Shown here: positions 53,323-62,208 of the stretch, in pieces
Position numbering within the stretch: position 1 is the stretch's first letter
Layout of the letters: each line of letters begins with the position of its first letter
From: Cellulosimicrobium sp. Marseille-Q4280
GTDB lineage: Bacteria; Actinomycetota; Actinomycetes; Actinomycetales; Cellulomonadaceae
Length of the DNA stretch: 64,000 nt
Reading direction: 5' to 3'
Assembly (NCBI RefSeq): GCF_943181405.1
Contig: NZ_CALPBY010000002.1
Coordinates: forward strand, 186,001 to 250,000
Translations under genes and position numbers: made by a program
The notes under the pieces: generated by a model
The model's database searches: none
Told to the model about the DNA's origin: nothing
What the model saw: only the letters and a program-made list of their open reading frames with translations

Positions 53323-53556
53323 ATGGCGGACGGGAACGTGCCGGGCGTCGCGACACCGGGCGACCTCCGGCGCCGCGAGGTCGTCCTCGCGTCGGGGCCC
53401 CACGACGTACCGGGAGCGGTCGACGCGTCCGGCGCGCTCGACGACGCGCTCGCGCGGCTCGACCACCTCGACTCGCTGGCGACTCCGGCGCACGTGGAGG
53501 TGCTCGAGGCGGTGCACGAGGCGCTCGTGGCCGACCTGGCGCGCTCGGAGGACTGA
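53323..53556 (+). CDS. Small conserved protein (Rv1693-like position)
   Basis: A 77-residue acidic helical protein: LRRREVVLASGPHDVPGA, then ALDDALARLDHLDSLATPAHVEVLEAVHEALVADL. The ATG at 53323 is chosen because GGAGGGAG lies just upstream and the part before it is poor coding sequence; an upstream GTG at 53206 would add 39 residues. TAGCGT at 53268-53273 could be a promoter. It lies 3 nt before tlyA. Unknown function; possibly a TlyA accessory (inference). Confidence 0.72.
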   Translation: MADGNVPGVATPGDLRRREVVLASGPHDVPGAVDASGALDDALARLDHLDSLATPAHVEVLEAVHEALVADLARSED

Positions 53557-53558
53557 GC

Positions 53559-54503
53559 GTGGCGGGAGGCTCGGGTGCTCGTCTGGACGGCGAGCTGGTG
53601 CGACGCGGCCTCGCCCGCTCGCGGCGCCACGCGGCAGAGCTCCTCGCGGCAGGCAGGGTGACGCGGGACGGTCTGCCGGTGACCAAGGCGTCGCTCGCCG
53701 TCGGGACGCCGACCGTGCTGGCCGTCGTACCCGACCCGGACGACCCCGGGTACGCGTCGCGAGCCGCGTTCAAGCTGGCCGGGGCGCTGGACGCGCTCGA
53801 GGCGCTGCGCGGCGGCGTGCCGGGGCTGCCGGCGCCGCCCCGCGTCGACGGCGCCCGCTGTCTCGATCTCGGTGCCTCGACCGGCGGGTTCACCGACGTG
53901 CTCCTGCGCCGGGGCGCTCACGAGGTGGTCGCGGTCGACGTCGGGCACGACCAGCTCGTCCCTGCCCTGCGTGCGGACCCGCGGGTCGAGGTCCACGAAG
54001 GGCTCAACGTGCGCGACCTCGTGCCCGAGCACGTGGGCGCCGTACCGGACCTGGTGGTGGGCGACCTGTCCTTCATCTCGCTCGCGATGGTGCTCCCGGC
54101 CGTCGCCGGTGTCGTCGGCCCCGGGACGGACCTGCTGCTGCTCGTGAAGCCGCAGTTCGAGGTCGGTCGCGACCGGCTCGGCAGCGGAGGCGTGGTCCGC
54201 GACCCGTCGCTGCACGCCGAGGTCGTCACGTCGGTCGCCCGTCACGCCGCGCTCGCCGGGCTGCGGCCGGTGGCGGTGGTACCGAGCCCGTTGCCGGGAC
54301 CCAGCGGGAACCGCGAGTACTTCTGGTGGCTGCGGGCGGGCGACTCCCGCGAGGTGGACGACTCCGCCGTGGCCGAGGCTGCGAGGCGCGCCGTGGCCTG
54401 GGACCCGGCGCCCGGGGCCGACGCCCCACCCGTCGCCGTCGTGCTTCCCGCACCCGGTCGCGAGACCGCGCAGACCATCCGCTCGACTGGAGGAGCACCG
54501 TGA
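53559..54503 (+). CDS. tlyA: TlyA-family rRNA 2'-O-methyltransferase
   Basis: Methylates 2'-OH of cytidines in 16S and 23S rRNA (C1409 and C1920 in the mycobacterial enzyme), SAM-dependent. 314 residues: N-terminal S4 RNA-binding domain (about 8-65), then an FtsJ-like domain with SAM loop LDLGASTGGFTDVLL. The K-D-K-E set is visible in SRAAFKL, GDLSFIS, LVKPQFEVG and GNREYF. The C-terminal tail after residue 260 is longer than usual. GTG 53559; tight operon with the genes before and after. Confidence 0.93.
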   Translation: MAGGSGARLDGELVRRGLARSRRHAAELLAAGRVTRDGLPVTKASLAVGTPTVLAVVPDPDDPGYASRAAFKLAGALDALEALRGGVPGLPAPPRVDGARCLDLGASTGGFTDVLLRRGAHEVVAVDVGHDQLVPALRADPRVEVHEGLNVRDLVPEHVGAVPDLVVGDLSFISLAMVLPAVAGVVGPGTDLLLLVKPQFEVGRDRLGSGGVVRDPSLHAEVVTSVARHAALAGLRPVAVVPSPLPGPSGNREYFWWLRAGDSREVDDSAVAEAARRAVAWDPAPGADAPPVAVVLPAPGRETAQTIRSTGGAP

Positions 54504-55492
54504 CACGTCGCGTGCTGATCGTCACCCACGGCGGACGCCCGGAGGCGGTCGTCGCGCTGCGTGAGGCGGTCACCGAGCTCGAGGCCGCGGGCTTCGCCGT
54601 CACCCTGCACGACGACGACCTCGCCGAGACCTTCGGCGACCACATGGCGCTGACCCGTGTCCGCGAGGGGGTCACCGAGTCCGAGGTCGTCATGGTGCTG
54701 GGCGGTGACGGCACGATCCTGCGGGCGGCAGAGCTCACCCACGGGACCGAGGTCCCGATCCTCGGCGTCAACCTCGGTCACGTCGGGTTCCTCGCCGAGA
54801 GCGAGCGCGAGGACCTCCACGCGGCGGTGGCACGTCTCGTCGCGGGGGACTACACGGTCGAGGAGCGCACCGTCGTCGAGGTGCGTGTGCATCTCCCGGA
54901 CGGCGGTGAGCCGCTCACCGGCTGGGCGCTCAACGAGGCGACGGTCGAGAAGGCCCAGCGCGAGCGCATGATCGAGGTCGCGATCGGCGTCGACGGCCGG
55001 CCGGTGTCCTCGTTCGGGTGCGACGGCGTCGTGACCGCGACCGCGACGGGCTCCACGGCCCACGCGTTCTCCGCGGGCGGGCCCGTGATGTGGCCCGAGG
55101 TGGACGCCGTCCTCGTCGTCCCGCTCGCGGCCCACGCGCTCTTCGCCCGCCCGCTCGTCGTCGGGCCGCGGTCGACCGTGACCGTGGACGTCCTGCCGCG
55201 CTCCGCGTCGCCAGGCGTGCTGACGTGCGACGGCCGACGCCGCATCGACCTGCCCAACGGCTCGCGCGTCGAGGTGCGCCGCAGCCCTACACCGCTGCGG
55301 TTCGCCCGGCTGAGCACCGCCCCGTTCACGGACCGGCTCGTCTCGAAGTTCTCGCTGCCCGTGGTGGGCTGGCGCGAGCGCGCAGCCGACATCGCCGCCA
55401 CGACGACAGCCGCCACGACGACAGCCGCCACGACGACAGCCGCCCCGACGGCGAGCCGCGCGTCCGTGGCGCCCGACCCTGAGGAGGAGTGA
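54500..55492 (+). CDS. nadK: NAD kinase
   Basis: Makes NADP from NAD using ATP (or polyphosphate in some Actinobacteria). 330 residues. GGDGTIL at 68-74, LGVNLGHVGFLAE, the NE motif in ALNEATVEK and GCDGVVTATATGSTAHAF. The C-terminal 40 residues after FSLPVVGW are low complexity with Ala/Thr repeats, outside the family core. The GTG at 54500 follows GGAGGAG by about 5 nt and overlaps tlyA by 4 bp. Confidence 0.95.
   Translation: MTRRVLIVTHGGRPEAVVALREAVTELEAAGFAVTLHDDDLAETFGDHMALTRVREGVTESEVVMVLGGDGTILRAAELTHGTEVPILGVNLGHVGFLAESEREDLHAAVARLVAGDYTVEERTVVEVRVHLPDGGEPLTGWALNEATVEKAQRERMIEVAIGVDGRPVSSFGCDGVVTATATGSTAHAFSAGGPVMWPEVDAVLVVPLAAHALFARPLVVGPRSTVTVDVLPRSASPGVLTCDGRRRIDLPNGSRVEVRRSPTPLRFARLSTAPFTDRLVSKFSLPVVGWRERAADIAATTTAATTTAATTTAAPTASRASVAPDPEEE
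55394..55438 (+). repeat. Three 15-bp tandem repeats at the 3' end of nadK
   Basis: Unit GCCGCCACGACGACA, three exact in-frame copies encoding AATTT repeats of the NadK C-terminal tail. Confidence 0.9.
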
Positions 55493-57243
55493 GCGTGCTC
55501 GAGGAGATCGTCATCGAGAACCTCGGCGTCATCCGGTCGGCGCGCGTGCCGCTCGGACCGGGCCTGACCGTCATCACGGGGGAGACCGGCGCCGGCAAGA
55601 CCATGGTGCTCACCGGCCTGGGCCTGCTCATGGGCGGCAAGGCCGATCCCGCGACCGTGCGGCCGGGTGCCGCGACCGCCGTGGTCGAGGGCCGCGTGCG
55701 GGTCGTGGACCGTCCAGCGGTGGCGCGCCGGGTCGACGACGCAGGCGGGGAGGTGGACGACGACGGCACCGTCGTCGTGCTGCGGACCGTCGCCGCAGAG
55801 GGCCGCTCGCGCGCGCACCTCGGCGGGCGGAGCGTGCCGCAGGGCGTGCTCGCCGAGCTCGCGGACGACCTCGTCACCGTGCACGGGCAGTCGGACCAGC
55901 TCCGCCTGCGCACGGCGAGCAGGCAGCGCGAGGCGCTCGACGCGTTCGCCGGACCCGAGCACCGCGCCCTGCTCGACCAGTACCGTGCCGCCTGGGCGGA
56001 GCGGAGCGCGCTCCAGGCGGAGATCGACGACCTCACGACCCGAGCCGGCGAGCGGGCGCGCGAGGCCGAGCTCCTGCGCCTCGGCCTCGCCGAGGTGGAG
56101 CGCGTCGACCCGCAGCCGGGCGAGGACGTCGAGCTCGCCGCGCTGGTGGCCCGTCTCGGCAACGTCGAGGAGCTGCGCGTCGCGGCACAGCTCGCGCACG
56201 ACGCGATCGCGGGCGACGACGCCGCCGAGCAGCAGGAGGACGCCGTCACCTCGGTCGACCGCGCTCGCCGCGCGCTCGAGTCGGCGGCTCCCACCGACCC
56301 GGCGCTCGCACGGTTCGCCGAACGGCTCGCCGAGGTGGGGTACGTCCTCGCGGACGTCGCCACGGAGATCTCCGGGTACGTCGAGGACCTCGCCGCGGAC
56401 CCGGCGGGGCTCGAGACGTCGCACGCGCGGCTCGCGGAGCTCGGCACGCTGACCCGCAGCTACGGCCAGACGATCGACGACGTGCTCGCGTGGGCGAGCG
56501 ACGCCGGGCTGCGCCTGCTGGACCTCGACGACGGCGGTGAGCGGCTGCGCGCCGCGACGGAGCGGCGCGACGAGCTCGACGCGGAGCTGGGGAGCGTCGG
56601 CGCCGCGGTCACGGCGTCCCGCGACCGCGCGGGCGCGGAGCTCGCCGCGGCGGTGACGGACGAGCTGCGCGGTCTCGCGATGAGCGGTGCGAGCCTGGTG
56701 GTCGACGTCGCTGCGGCGGACGAGCCGGGCCCGTGGGGTGCGGACGCGGTGACGTTCTCCCTCACCCCGCACCCCGGCGCGCCGCCGCGGCCGCTCGGCA
56801 AGGGCGCCTCCGGGGGCGAGCTCTCGCGCGTCATGCTCGCCATCGAGGTAGCGCTCGCGACGTCGGCCGTGGGTGCCGACGGCAGCGGGCCGGCGCTGCC
56901 GACGTTCGTGTTCGACGAGGTCGACGCGGGGGTCGGGGGGAAGGCGGCGGTCGAGGTGGGCCGGCGGCTCGCGGCGCTCGCACGCCGGGCGCAGGTGGTC
57001 GTCGTGACGCACCTCGCGCAGGTCGCGGCCTTCGCCGACGACCAGCTCGTGGTGACGAAGTCCTCCCCGGAGCGCGACGAGGACGGCGACGCCGACAGCC
57101 CGGTGACCGTGACGGGCGTGCGGAAGGTCACGGGGGAGGACCGGGTGCGCGAGCTGGCGCGGATGCTGTCCGGACAGGAGGACTCCGACGCGGCCCTGCG
57201 GCACGCGCACGAGCTCCTCGAGTCGTCGGTCGTGGGACGATAG
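55489..57243 (+). CDS. recN: DNA repair protein RecN
   Basis: SMC-like ATPase acting in double-strand break repair, 584 residues. Walker A GETGAGKT at 31-38, central coiled-coil arms (about 160-400), ABC signature GKGASGGELSRVML and Walker B FVFDEVDAGVGG, and the C-terminal HLAQVAAFADD. Starts at GTG 55489 overlapping nadK by 4 bp; this is the standard actinobacterial nadK-recN order. Confidence 0.96.
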   Translation: MSVLEEIVIENLGVIRSARVPLGPGLTVITGETGAGKTMVLTGLGLLMGGKADPATVRPGAATAVVEGRVRVVDRPAVARRVDDAGGEVDDDGTVVVLRTVAAEGRSRAHLGGRSVPQGVLAELADDLVTVHGQSDQLRLRTASRQREALDAFAGPEHRALLDQYRAAWAERSALQAEIDDLTTRAGERAREAELLRLGLAEVERVDPQPGEDVELAALVARLGNVEELRVAAQLAHDAIAGDDAAEQQEDAVTSVDRARRALESAAPTDPALARFAERLAEVGYVLADVATEISGYVEDLAADPAGLETSHARLAELGTLTRSYGQTIDDVLAWASDAGLRLLDLDDGGERLRAATERRDELDAELGSVGAAVTASRDRAGAELAAAVTDELRGLAMSGASLVVDVAAADEPGPWGADAVTFSLTPHPGAPPRPLGKGASGGELSRVMLAIEVALATSAVGADGSGPALPTFVFDEVDAGVGGKAAVEVGRRLAALARRAQVVVVTHLAQVAAFADDQLVVTKSSPERDEDGDADSPVTVTGVRKVTGEDRVRELARMLSGQEDSDAALRHAHELLESSVVGR

Positions 57244-57249
57244 GGCACG

Positions 57250-58434
57250 ATGAAGCTGACTCTGCGCAAGACCACGCTGCCGGAGACCGGACCCGACACG
57301 TTGGGCCCGGCCAGGGTCGACGCCCGGACGAAGGCCCTGACCAAGCGGCTGCAGCCGGGCGACGTCGCGGTCATCGACCACGTCGACATCGACCGCGTGG
57401 CGGCGGACGCCCTCGTCGCGGCGAAGCCCTCGGCGGTCCTCAACGCTGCCCGGTCCGTGTCCGGCAGGTACCCGAACCTCGGCCCCGACATCCTCGTCGC
57501 GGCCGGCATCGTGCTCGTCGACGACCTCGGACCGGCGATCATGGCGATCCCGGACGGCCGCGAGGTACGCCTCGACGGGAACAAGATCCTGCTCGGCGAC
57601 GACCTCGTCGCGGAGGGCGTCGTCCAGACGGAGGCGACGGTCGCCGACAGCCTCGAGGAGGCGCGCGCCAACCTCTCGGCCGAGATCGAGTCGTTCGCCG
57701 AGAACACGATGGACTACCTGCGGCGGGAGCGCGAGCTCCTGCTCGACGGCGTCGGCGTCCCGGACATCCGTACCGAGATCGACGGCCGCCAGGTGCTCAT
57801 CGTGGTGCGCGGCTACCACTACCGCGAGGACCTCGCGACGCTGCGGCCCTACATCAAGGAGTACCGGCCCGTGCTCATCGGGGTCGACGGTGGCGCGGAC
57901 GCCATCCTCGACGCCGGCTGGAAGCCGGACCTGATCGTGGGCGACATGGACTCGGTGTCGGACCGTGCCCTGAGCTGCGGCGCGGAGATCGTCGTGCACG
58001 CGTACCGCGACGGCAAGGCACCGGGGCTCGAGCGGGTGAAGGAGCTCGGGGTGGACCCCGTCGTGTTCCCCGCGACGGGCACGAGCGAGGACATCGCGAT
58101 GCTCCTCGCCGACGACAAGGGTGCCGAGGTCATCGTCGCCGTCGGCACGCACGCGACGCTCGTCGAGTTCCTCGACAAGGGACGGGCGGGCATGGCGAGC
58201 ACGTTCCTGACGCGCCTGCGGGTCGGTGGCAAGCTCGTCGACGCCAAGGGCGTCTCGCGCCTGTACCGGCACCGGATCTCCAACGTCCAGCTCACGCTGC
58301 TGTCGCTCGCGGGGCTGTTCGCCGTCGTCATGGCGCTGCTGTCGACGTCGGCCGGGCAGACGTTCTTCGGGCTCGTCGGCGCACGGTTCGACGACCTGAC
58401 CTCCTGGATCGGCGCCCTGTTCGGCGGAGGCTGA
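57250..58434 (+). CDS. steA: SteA-like cell-division protein (thiamin pyrophosphokinase-like fold)
   Basis: 394 residues. The middle part has the TPK-like GVDGGADAILDAGWKPDLIVGDMDS arrangement (about 213-237), but sits in a larger protein with its own N-terminal domain and a C-terminal membrane segment at about 343-362 (LTLLSLAGLFAVVMALL). This matches Rv1697 and corynebacterial SteA, described as a cytokinetic ring protein acting with SteB. ATG 57250 lies 6 nt after recN. A catalytic thiamin role is unlikely. Confidence 0.85.
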   Translation: MKLTLRKTTLPETGPDTLGPARVDARTKALTKRLQPGDVAVIDHVDIDRVAADALVAAKPSAVLNAARSVSGRYPNLGPDILVAAGIVLVDDLGPAIMAIPDGREVRLDGNKILLGDDLVAEGVVQTEATVADSLEEARANLSAEIESFAENTMDYLRRERELLLDGVGVPDIRTEIDGRQVLIVVRGYHYREDLATLRPYIKEYRPVLIGVDGGADAILDAGWKPDLIVGDMDSVSDRALSCGAEIVVHAYRDGKAPGLERVKELGVDPVVFPATGTSEDIAMLLADDKGAEVIVAVGTHATLVEFLDKGRAGMASTFLTRLRVGGKLVDAKGVSRLYRHRISNVQLTLLSLAGLFAVVMALLSTSAGQTFFGLVGARFDDLTSWIGALFGGG

Positions 58435-58570
58435 CCACCGGCGGCACCACGGCGCGACCACGGTCGCCCGAGGAGTCGCCCGGTCGCCGGCGGCACCCGC
58501 CTGCCGGCCCTCCGGACCGCACCCGACCACCTGACCACCTGCAGCACGCACCGAAGGACACCACCGCACA

Positions 58571-59623
58571 GTGATCGACTTCAGGTACCACATCGTCTCG
58601 TTGATCTCCGTCTTCCTCGCGCTGGCGGTCGGGATCATCCTCGGCGCCGGGCCGCTCCAGGGCGCGATCGGCGACCAGCTCACCGGGCAGGTCGAGCAGC
58701 TGCGCGCCGAGCGCAACGAGCTGCGCGACGAGCTCGACCGGGCGAACGTCACGCTCGACGACGGTGCGCGCTACATCGAGGCGGCCGGCCCTCAGCTCGT
58801 CGCCGGGTCGCTCCAGGACCGTCGCGTGGCCGTCGTCGACCTGGACGGTGCCGACGGTGAGCGCGACGAGCAGATCGGCGCGCAGCTCGAGTCCGCGGGC
58901 GCGAGCGTCGTCGCGCAGGTGCGTCTCACGGACTCGTGGACGAGCGAGGAGGAGGTGAGCGCGCGGGACACCGTGGCGGAAGGGCTCGCCGACAAGCTCG
59001 GCGACGTGCCGGAGGACGCCTCGACGGACCAGCGGCTCGCGCGCGCTCTCGCGCTCGCGCTGACGGGCACGTCCCCGCAGGACCCCGACGCGCGCAGCGA
59101 CGAGGCCGTGGAGCTCGAGACGCTGCTCGAGCGCTTCGCACTCGTCGACGTGGTCGAGGAGCAGGTCGCGCCGGCCGACGTCGTGCTCCTCCTCGCCGGA
59201 CCGGCGCCCGAGCAGGCCACCGATGCTGCGGCGGAAGCCACCGAGGCGCCCGCTCCCGACACCACCGTGATCGACATCGAGGTCCAGGTCGCCGTCGCGG
59301 CGCAGGACGTCGCGCAGGCCGCCCTCGTCGCCGGGAGCACCGCGGTGCCCGGTGACCTCGTCTCCACGATCCGCGGCTCCGAGGAGCTCGCGGCGAACCT
59401 CTCGACGGTGAGCGGGACCGAGGCCGAGCCCGGTCGCATCAACGTGCCGCTCGCGCTCGCGGCCCGGCTCGCGGACCAGGTCGGCCAGTTCGGCTTCGAG
59501 GAGAACGCCACGGCGGTCATGCCGCCGGCGGTCGAGCTGCCCCCTGTCGTCCGCGGCTCGGAAGGTGCAGACGACGCCGAGGGCGCCACGACGAGCACGA
59601 CGACCGACCCGGGCGAGGGCTGA
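58571..59623 (+). CDS. steB: SteB/MctB-family membrane protein (annotated copper transporter)
   Basis: 350 residues. N-terminal MIDFRYHIVSLISVFLALAV is the family hallmark, giving a membrane helix at about 8-28, then a coiled coil at about 35-65 (QLTGQVEQLRAERNELRDEL) and a large extracytoplasmic domain. Named MctB from a mycobacterial copper phenotype, and SteB in Corynebacterium where it pairs with SteA. Here it also follows steA, 136 nt apart. The GTG at 58571 has GAAGGA rather far upstream (about 14 nt). Confidence 0.86.
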   Translation: MIDFRYHIVSLISVFLALAVGIILGAGPLQGAIGDQLTGQVEQLRAERNELRDELDRANVTLDDGARYIEAAGPQLVAGSLQDRRVAVVDLDGADGERDEQIGAQLESAGASVVAQVRLTDSWTSEEEVSARDTVAEGLADKLGDVPEDASTDQRLARALALALTGTSPQDPDARSDEAVELETLLERFALVDVVEEQVAPADVVLLLAGPAPEQATDAAAEATEAPAPDTTVIDIEVQVAVAAQDVAQAALVAGSTAVPGDLVSTIRGSEELAANLSTVSGTEAEPGRINVPLALAARLADQVGQFGFEENATAVMPPAVELPPVVRGSEGADDAEGATTSTTTDPGEG

Positions 59624-59624
59624 C

Positions 59625-60464
59625 GTGGGGCGCGCGGGATCCGTGCTCCTGGCGGCCGCGGTCGCCGCGGCTACGACGGCTGTTCTGCGGCGGGCGCTCG
59701 AAGGTCGCTCCCCGGGCGGTGCCGAGCGCTGGACGCGCACGAACCACCGCGGCGAGCCCATCAGCATGCTCGAGGGTCCCGCCGTCGCCGCCGGCCTCGT
59801 CGCCGGAGCGCTCGCCACGGGCGCCGACGCGCGCACGCGGACGGCGACCGCGCTCGCGGCGGCAGGTGGCGGCGCCTTCGGCCTCGTCGACGACCTCACG
59901 GAGGACACGTCGACGCGCACGAAGGGGCTGCGCGGGCACCTGGGCGCGCTCGCGCACGGCACGGTCACGACCGGCGGGCTCAAGGTGCTCGGCATCGGCG
60001 CGACGTCGCTCGTCGCGGCGGCCGTCGGCACCCGCCGCCGCGGCTCGGCGCTCGGTCACCTCGTCGACGTCGGCGTCAACGGCGCCCTCGTCGCGGGGAC
60101 CGCCAACCTCGTGAACCTCCTCGACCTGCGCCCGGGCCGCGCCCTCAAGGCGTCCGCGCTCGTCTCCGTGCCGTTCGCCGGGTCGGCAACCGGTGGGACG
60201 ACAGGCGCCGTCCTCGGTGCGGGCGCCGCCGCCGCACCGGCAGACCTCGGCGAGCGCGACATGCTCGGCGACTGCGGGGCGAACGCACTCGGCGCCGTGC
60301 TCGGGAGCCAGGTCGCGTTCGCCGCGCCGCGGGCCGTGCGCTGGCTCGCGCTCGCGGGCGTCGTGGGGCTGACCCTGGCGAGCGAGAAGGTCAGCTTCTC
60401 GGCCGTCATCCAGGGCAACGACGTGCTGCGGCGCGTCGACACGTGGGGGCGGCGCGCCGCGTGA
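59625..60464 (+). CDS. MraY/WecA-like glycosyltransferase family 4 membrane protein
   Basis: 279-residue polytopic membrane protein. Seen: NHRGEPISMLEGPAVAAGL near residue 38, FGLVDDLTED (DDx motif), NLVNLLDLRPGRALK and ERDMLGDCGANALGAVLG. These are the conserved parts of polyprenyl-phosphate sugar-phosphate transferases such as MraY, but the protein is shorter than MraY (about 360 residues). Either a reduced family member or one with altered substrate. It starts at GTG 59625, 1 nt after the steB stop, and overlaps murJ by 4 bp, linking it to envelope building. Confidence 0.78.
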   Translation: MGRAGSVLLAAAVAAATTAVLRRALEGRSPGGAERWTRTNHRGEPISMLEGPAVAAGLVAGALATGADARTRTATALAAAGGGAFGLVDDLTEDTSTRTKGLRGHLGALAHGTVTTGGLKVLGIGATSLVAAAVGTRRRGSALGHLVDVGVNGALVAGTANLVNLLDLRPGRALKASALVSVPFAGSATGGTTGAVLGAGAAAAPADLGERDMLGDCGANALGAVLGSQVAFAAPRAVRWLALAGVVGLTLASEKVSFSAVIQGNDVLRRVDTWGRRAA

Positions 60465-62119
60465 GCGGACGTCCCGGGCGCCTGCGCGCGGCGACCCAGA
60501 CGCTCGCGGGCGCGGCCGTGATGATCACGGTCGTGACGGTCGCGAGCCGTCTCGTCGGTTTCGCGCGGTCGCTCGTGCTGTCGTCGACGCTGGGCACGAC
60601 CGGCGTCGGGACGGCGTACTCGTCGGCGAACATCCTGCCGAACGTGCTGTTCGAGGTGGCGGCGGGCGGGGCGCTCGCCGGCGCCGTCGTGCCTCTCCTC
60701 GCGGGGCCGATCGCGCGCCGCTCGCAGGCGGACGTCTCGCGCATCGCGTCGGCGGTGCTCGGCTGGACGCTGCTCGTGCTCGTGCCGCTGGGCGCGCTCC
60801 TCGCGCTGCTCGCGGAGCCGATCGCCGCGACGCTCATGTCGAGGTACCCGGAGCTCGTCGACGTCACGGCGACGTTCGTCCGCGTGTTCGCGCTCCAGGT
60901 CCCGCTCTACGGCGTCGCCGTCGTGCTCGGCGGCATCCTCCAGGCGCACAAGCGGTTCTTCTGGCAGGCGTTCTCCCCGTTGCTGTCGAGCCTCGCCGTC
61001 ATCGCGGTCTACCTCGTGTTCGTCGGGCTCGCCGACGGGAACCAGGCGGACGTCGCCGCGCTCTCGGGCCAGGCGATCGCGTGGCTGGGCTGGGGGACGA
61101 CCGTCGGGGTAGCGGTCCTCGCGATCCCGCTCGTCGGGCCCGTGCTGCGGACCGGGACCCGGCTGCGGCCGCGGCTGCGGTTCCCGCACGGCGAGGGCGT
61201 GCGGGCGCGCAACCTCGCTCTCGCGGGCGTCGGGGCGCTCGTGGCGCAGCAGCTCTCGGTGCTCGCCGCGATGGGCGCCGCGCTGCAGTTCGGCCCCCAG
61301 TCGACGTTCCCGACATACACGTTCGTGCAGCAGGTCTACCTCCTCCCGTACGCGGTGCTGGCGTTCCCGCTCGCGACGAGCGCCTTCCCGAGGCTCGCCG
61401 AGCACGTCGCCCACGCCCGCCAGGACCGCTTCCGCGAGCTGCTCGCGACGACGACACGCGCGCTGGTCGTCGTCTCGGGGCTCGGCGTCGCGGCGCTCGT
61501 CGCGGCGTCCGGGCCGGTCGAGGTGGTGTTCGCCGCCGTCGCGCGGACGACCGTCGAGGGCCTCGGGGCCGGCGTGGCGTGGATGGCCCCGGGCATCGTC
61601 GGCTACGCCCTGATCCTGCACCTGTCGCGCGCGCTCTACACGATCGACCGCCAACGCGCCGCGGTCGTCGCGACGGTCGCGGGGTGGGTCGTGGTGGCGG
61701 TCGCCGTCTTCGTCCTGCCGGCCGTGACGGGCGCGCGTGACGCCGAGGGCGTGCTGTCGATGCTCGGACTCGCGACCACGCTCGGCATGACCGTCGCGGG
61801 CGCGGGTCTGCTCCTCGGCGTCCGGCGGTTCGCCGGGGTCGCGGCGGTCGCCGGCGTGCTGCGCACGCTCCTCGTCACGGGTGTCGGATCCGCTGCCGGA
61901 GCCACCCTCGGCGCGCTGCTCTCCCGTGCGCTCCTGCCGGACGACGCGGGCTGGCTCCCGGCCGTCGGCGTCGGGGCCCTCGCGGCGGTCCTCGCGGGCG
62001 TCGTCGTTCTGGGGACGTCTCTCGTGGTCGACCGTCCCGCGTTGCTGGGCGTCGTCCGCCGTGGGGCGACGGAGCCGGCGCGCACCGAGGACGGACCGGT
62101 CGACACGTCGTCGTCCTGA
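60461..62119 (+). CDS. murJ: Lipid II flippase MurJ (MviN family)
   Basis: 552-residue MOP-superfamily transporter with about 14 membrane helices, expected to flip lipid II across the membrane. Seen: [19 protein letters not shown] at the start, [40 protein letters not shown] and [21 protein letters not shown]. The C-terminus is a short tail with no kinase-like or FHA extension as found in mycobacterial MviN. GTG 60461 overlaps the preceding gene by 4 bp. It is the last gene of the recN-steA-steB-MraY-like cluster. Confidence 0.93.
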   Translation: MSGRPGRLRAATQTLAGAAVMITVVTVASRLVGFARSLVLSSTLGTTGVGTAYSSANILPNVLFEVAAGGALAGAVVPLLAGPIARRSQADVSRIASAVLGWTLLVLVPLGALLALLAEPIAATLMSRYPELVDVTATFVRVFALQVPLYGVAVVLGGILQAHKRFFWQAFSPLLSSLAVIAVYLVFVGLADGNQADVAALSGQAIAWLGWGTTVGVAVLAIPLVGPVLRTGTRLRPRLRFPHGEGVRARNLALAGVGALVAQQLSVLAAMGAALQFGPQSTFPTYTFVQQVYLLPYAVLAFPLATSAFPRLAEHVAHARQDRFRELLATTTRALVVVSGLGVAALVAASGPVEVVFAAVARTTVEGLGAGVAWMAPGIVGYALILHLSRALYTIDRQRAAVVATVAGWVVVAVAVFVLPAVTGARDAEGVLSMLGLATTLGMTVAGAGLLLGVRRFAGVAAVAGVLRTLLVTGVGSAAGATLGALLSRALLPDDAGWLPAVGVGALAAVLAGVVVLGTSLVVDRPALLGVVRRGATEPARTEDGPVDTSSS

Positions 62120-62194
62120 GGGGAGCACGGCGAGGTGTGAGGCGACCGACGTCGTGCGGGCGCCGGGTCCGCGTGCCGTCGCCCGGGCCGCTGT

Positions 62195-62200
62195 TAGGAT
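62195..62200 (+). promoter_or_regulatory. -10 element TAGGAT of pyrG
   Basis: TAGGAT lies 8 nt before the GTG at 62209, within the 89-nt gap after murJ. A GGAG overlaps the gap, so the mRNA may be leaderless or very short-leadered. Confidence 0.5.
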
Positions 62201-62208
62201 GGAGTTCC

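Noticed and set aside
57880-57960. SteA as thiamin pyrophosphokinase, linked to the TPP riboswitch
   Set aside because: The TPK-like fold is embedded in a larger membrane-anchored protein of the Rv1697/SteA family; gene context is division, not thiamin.
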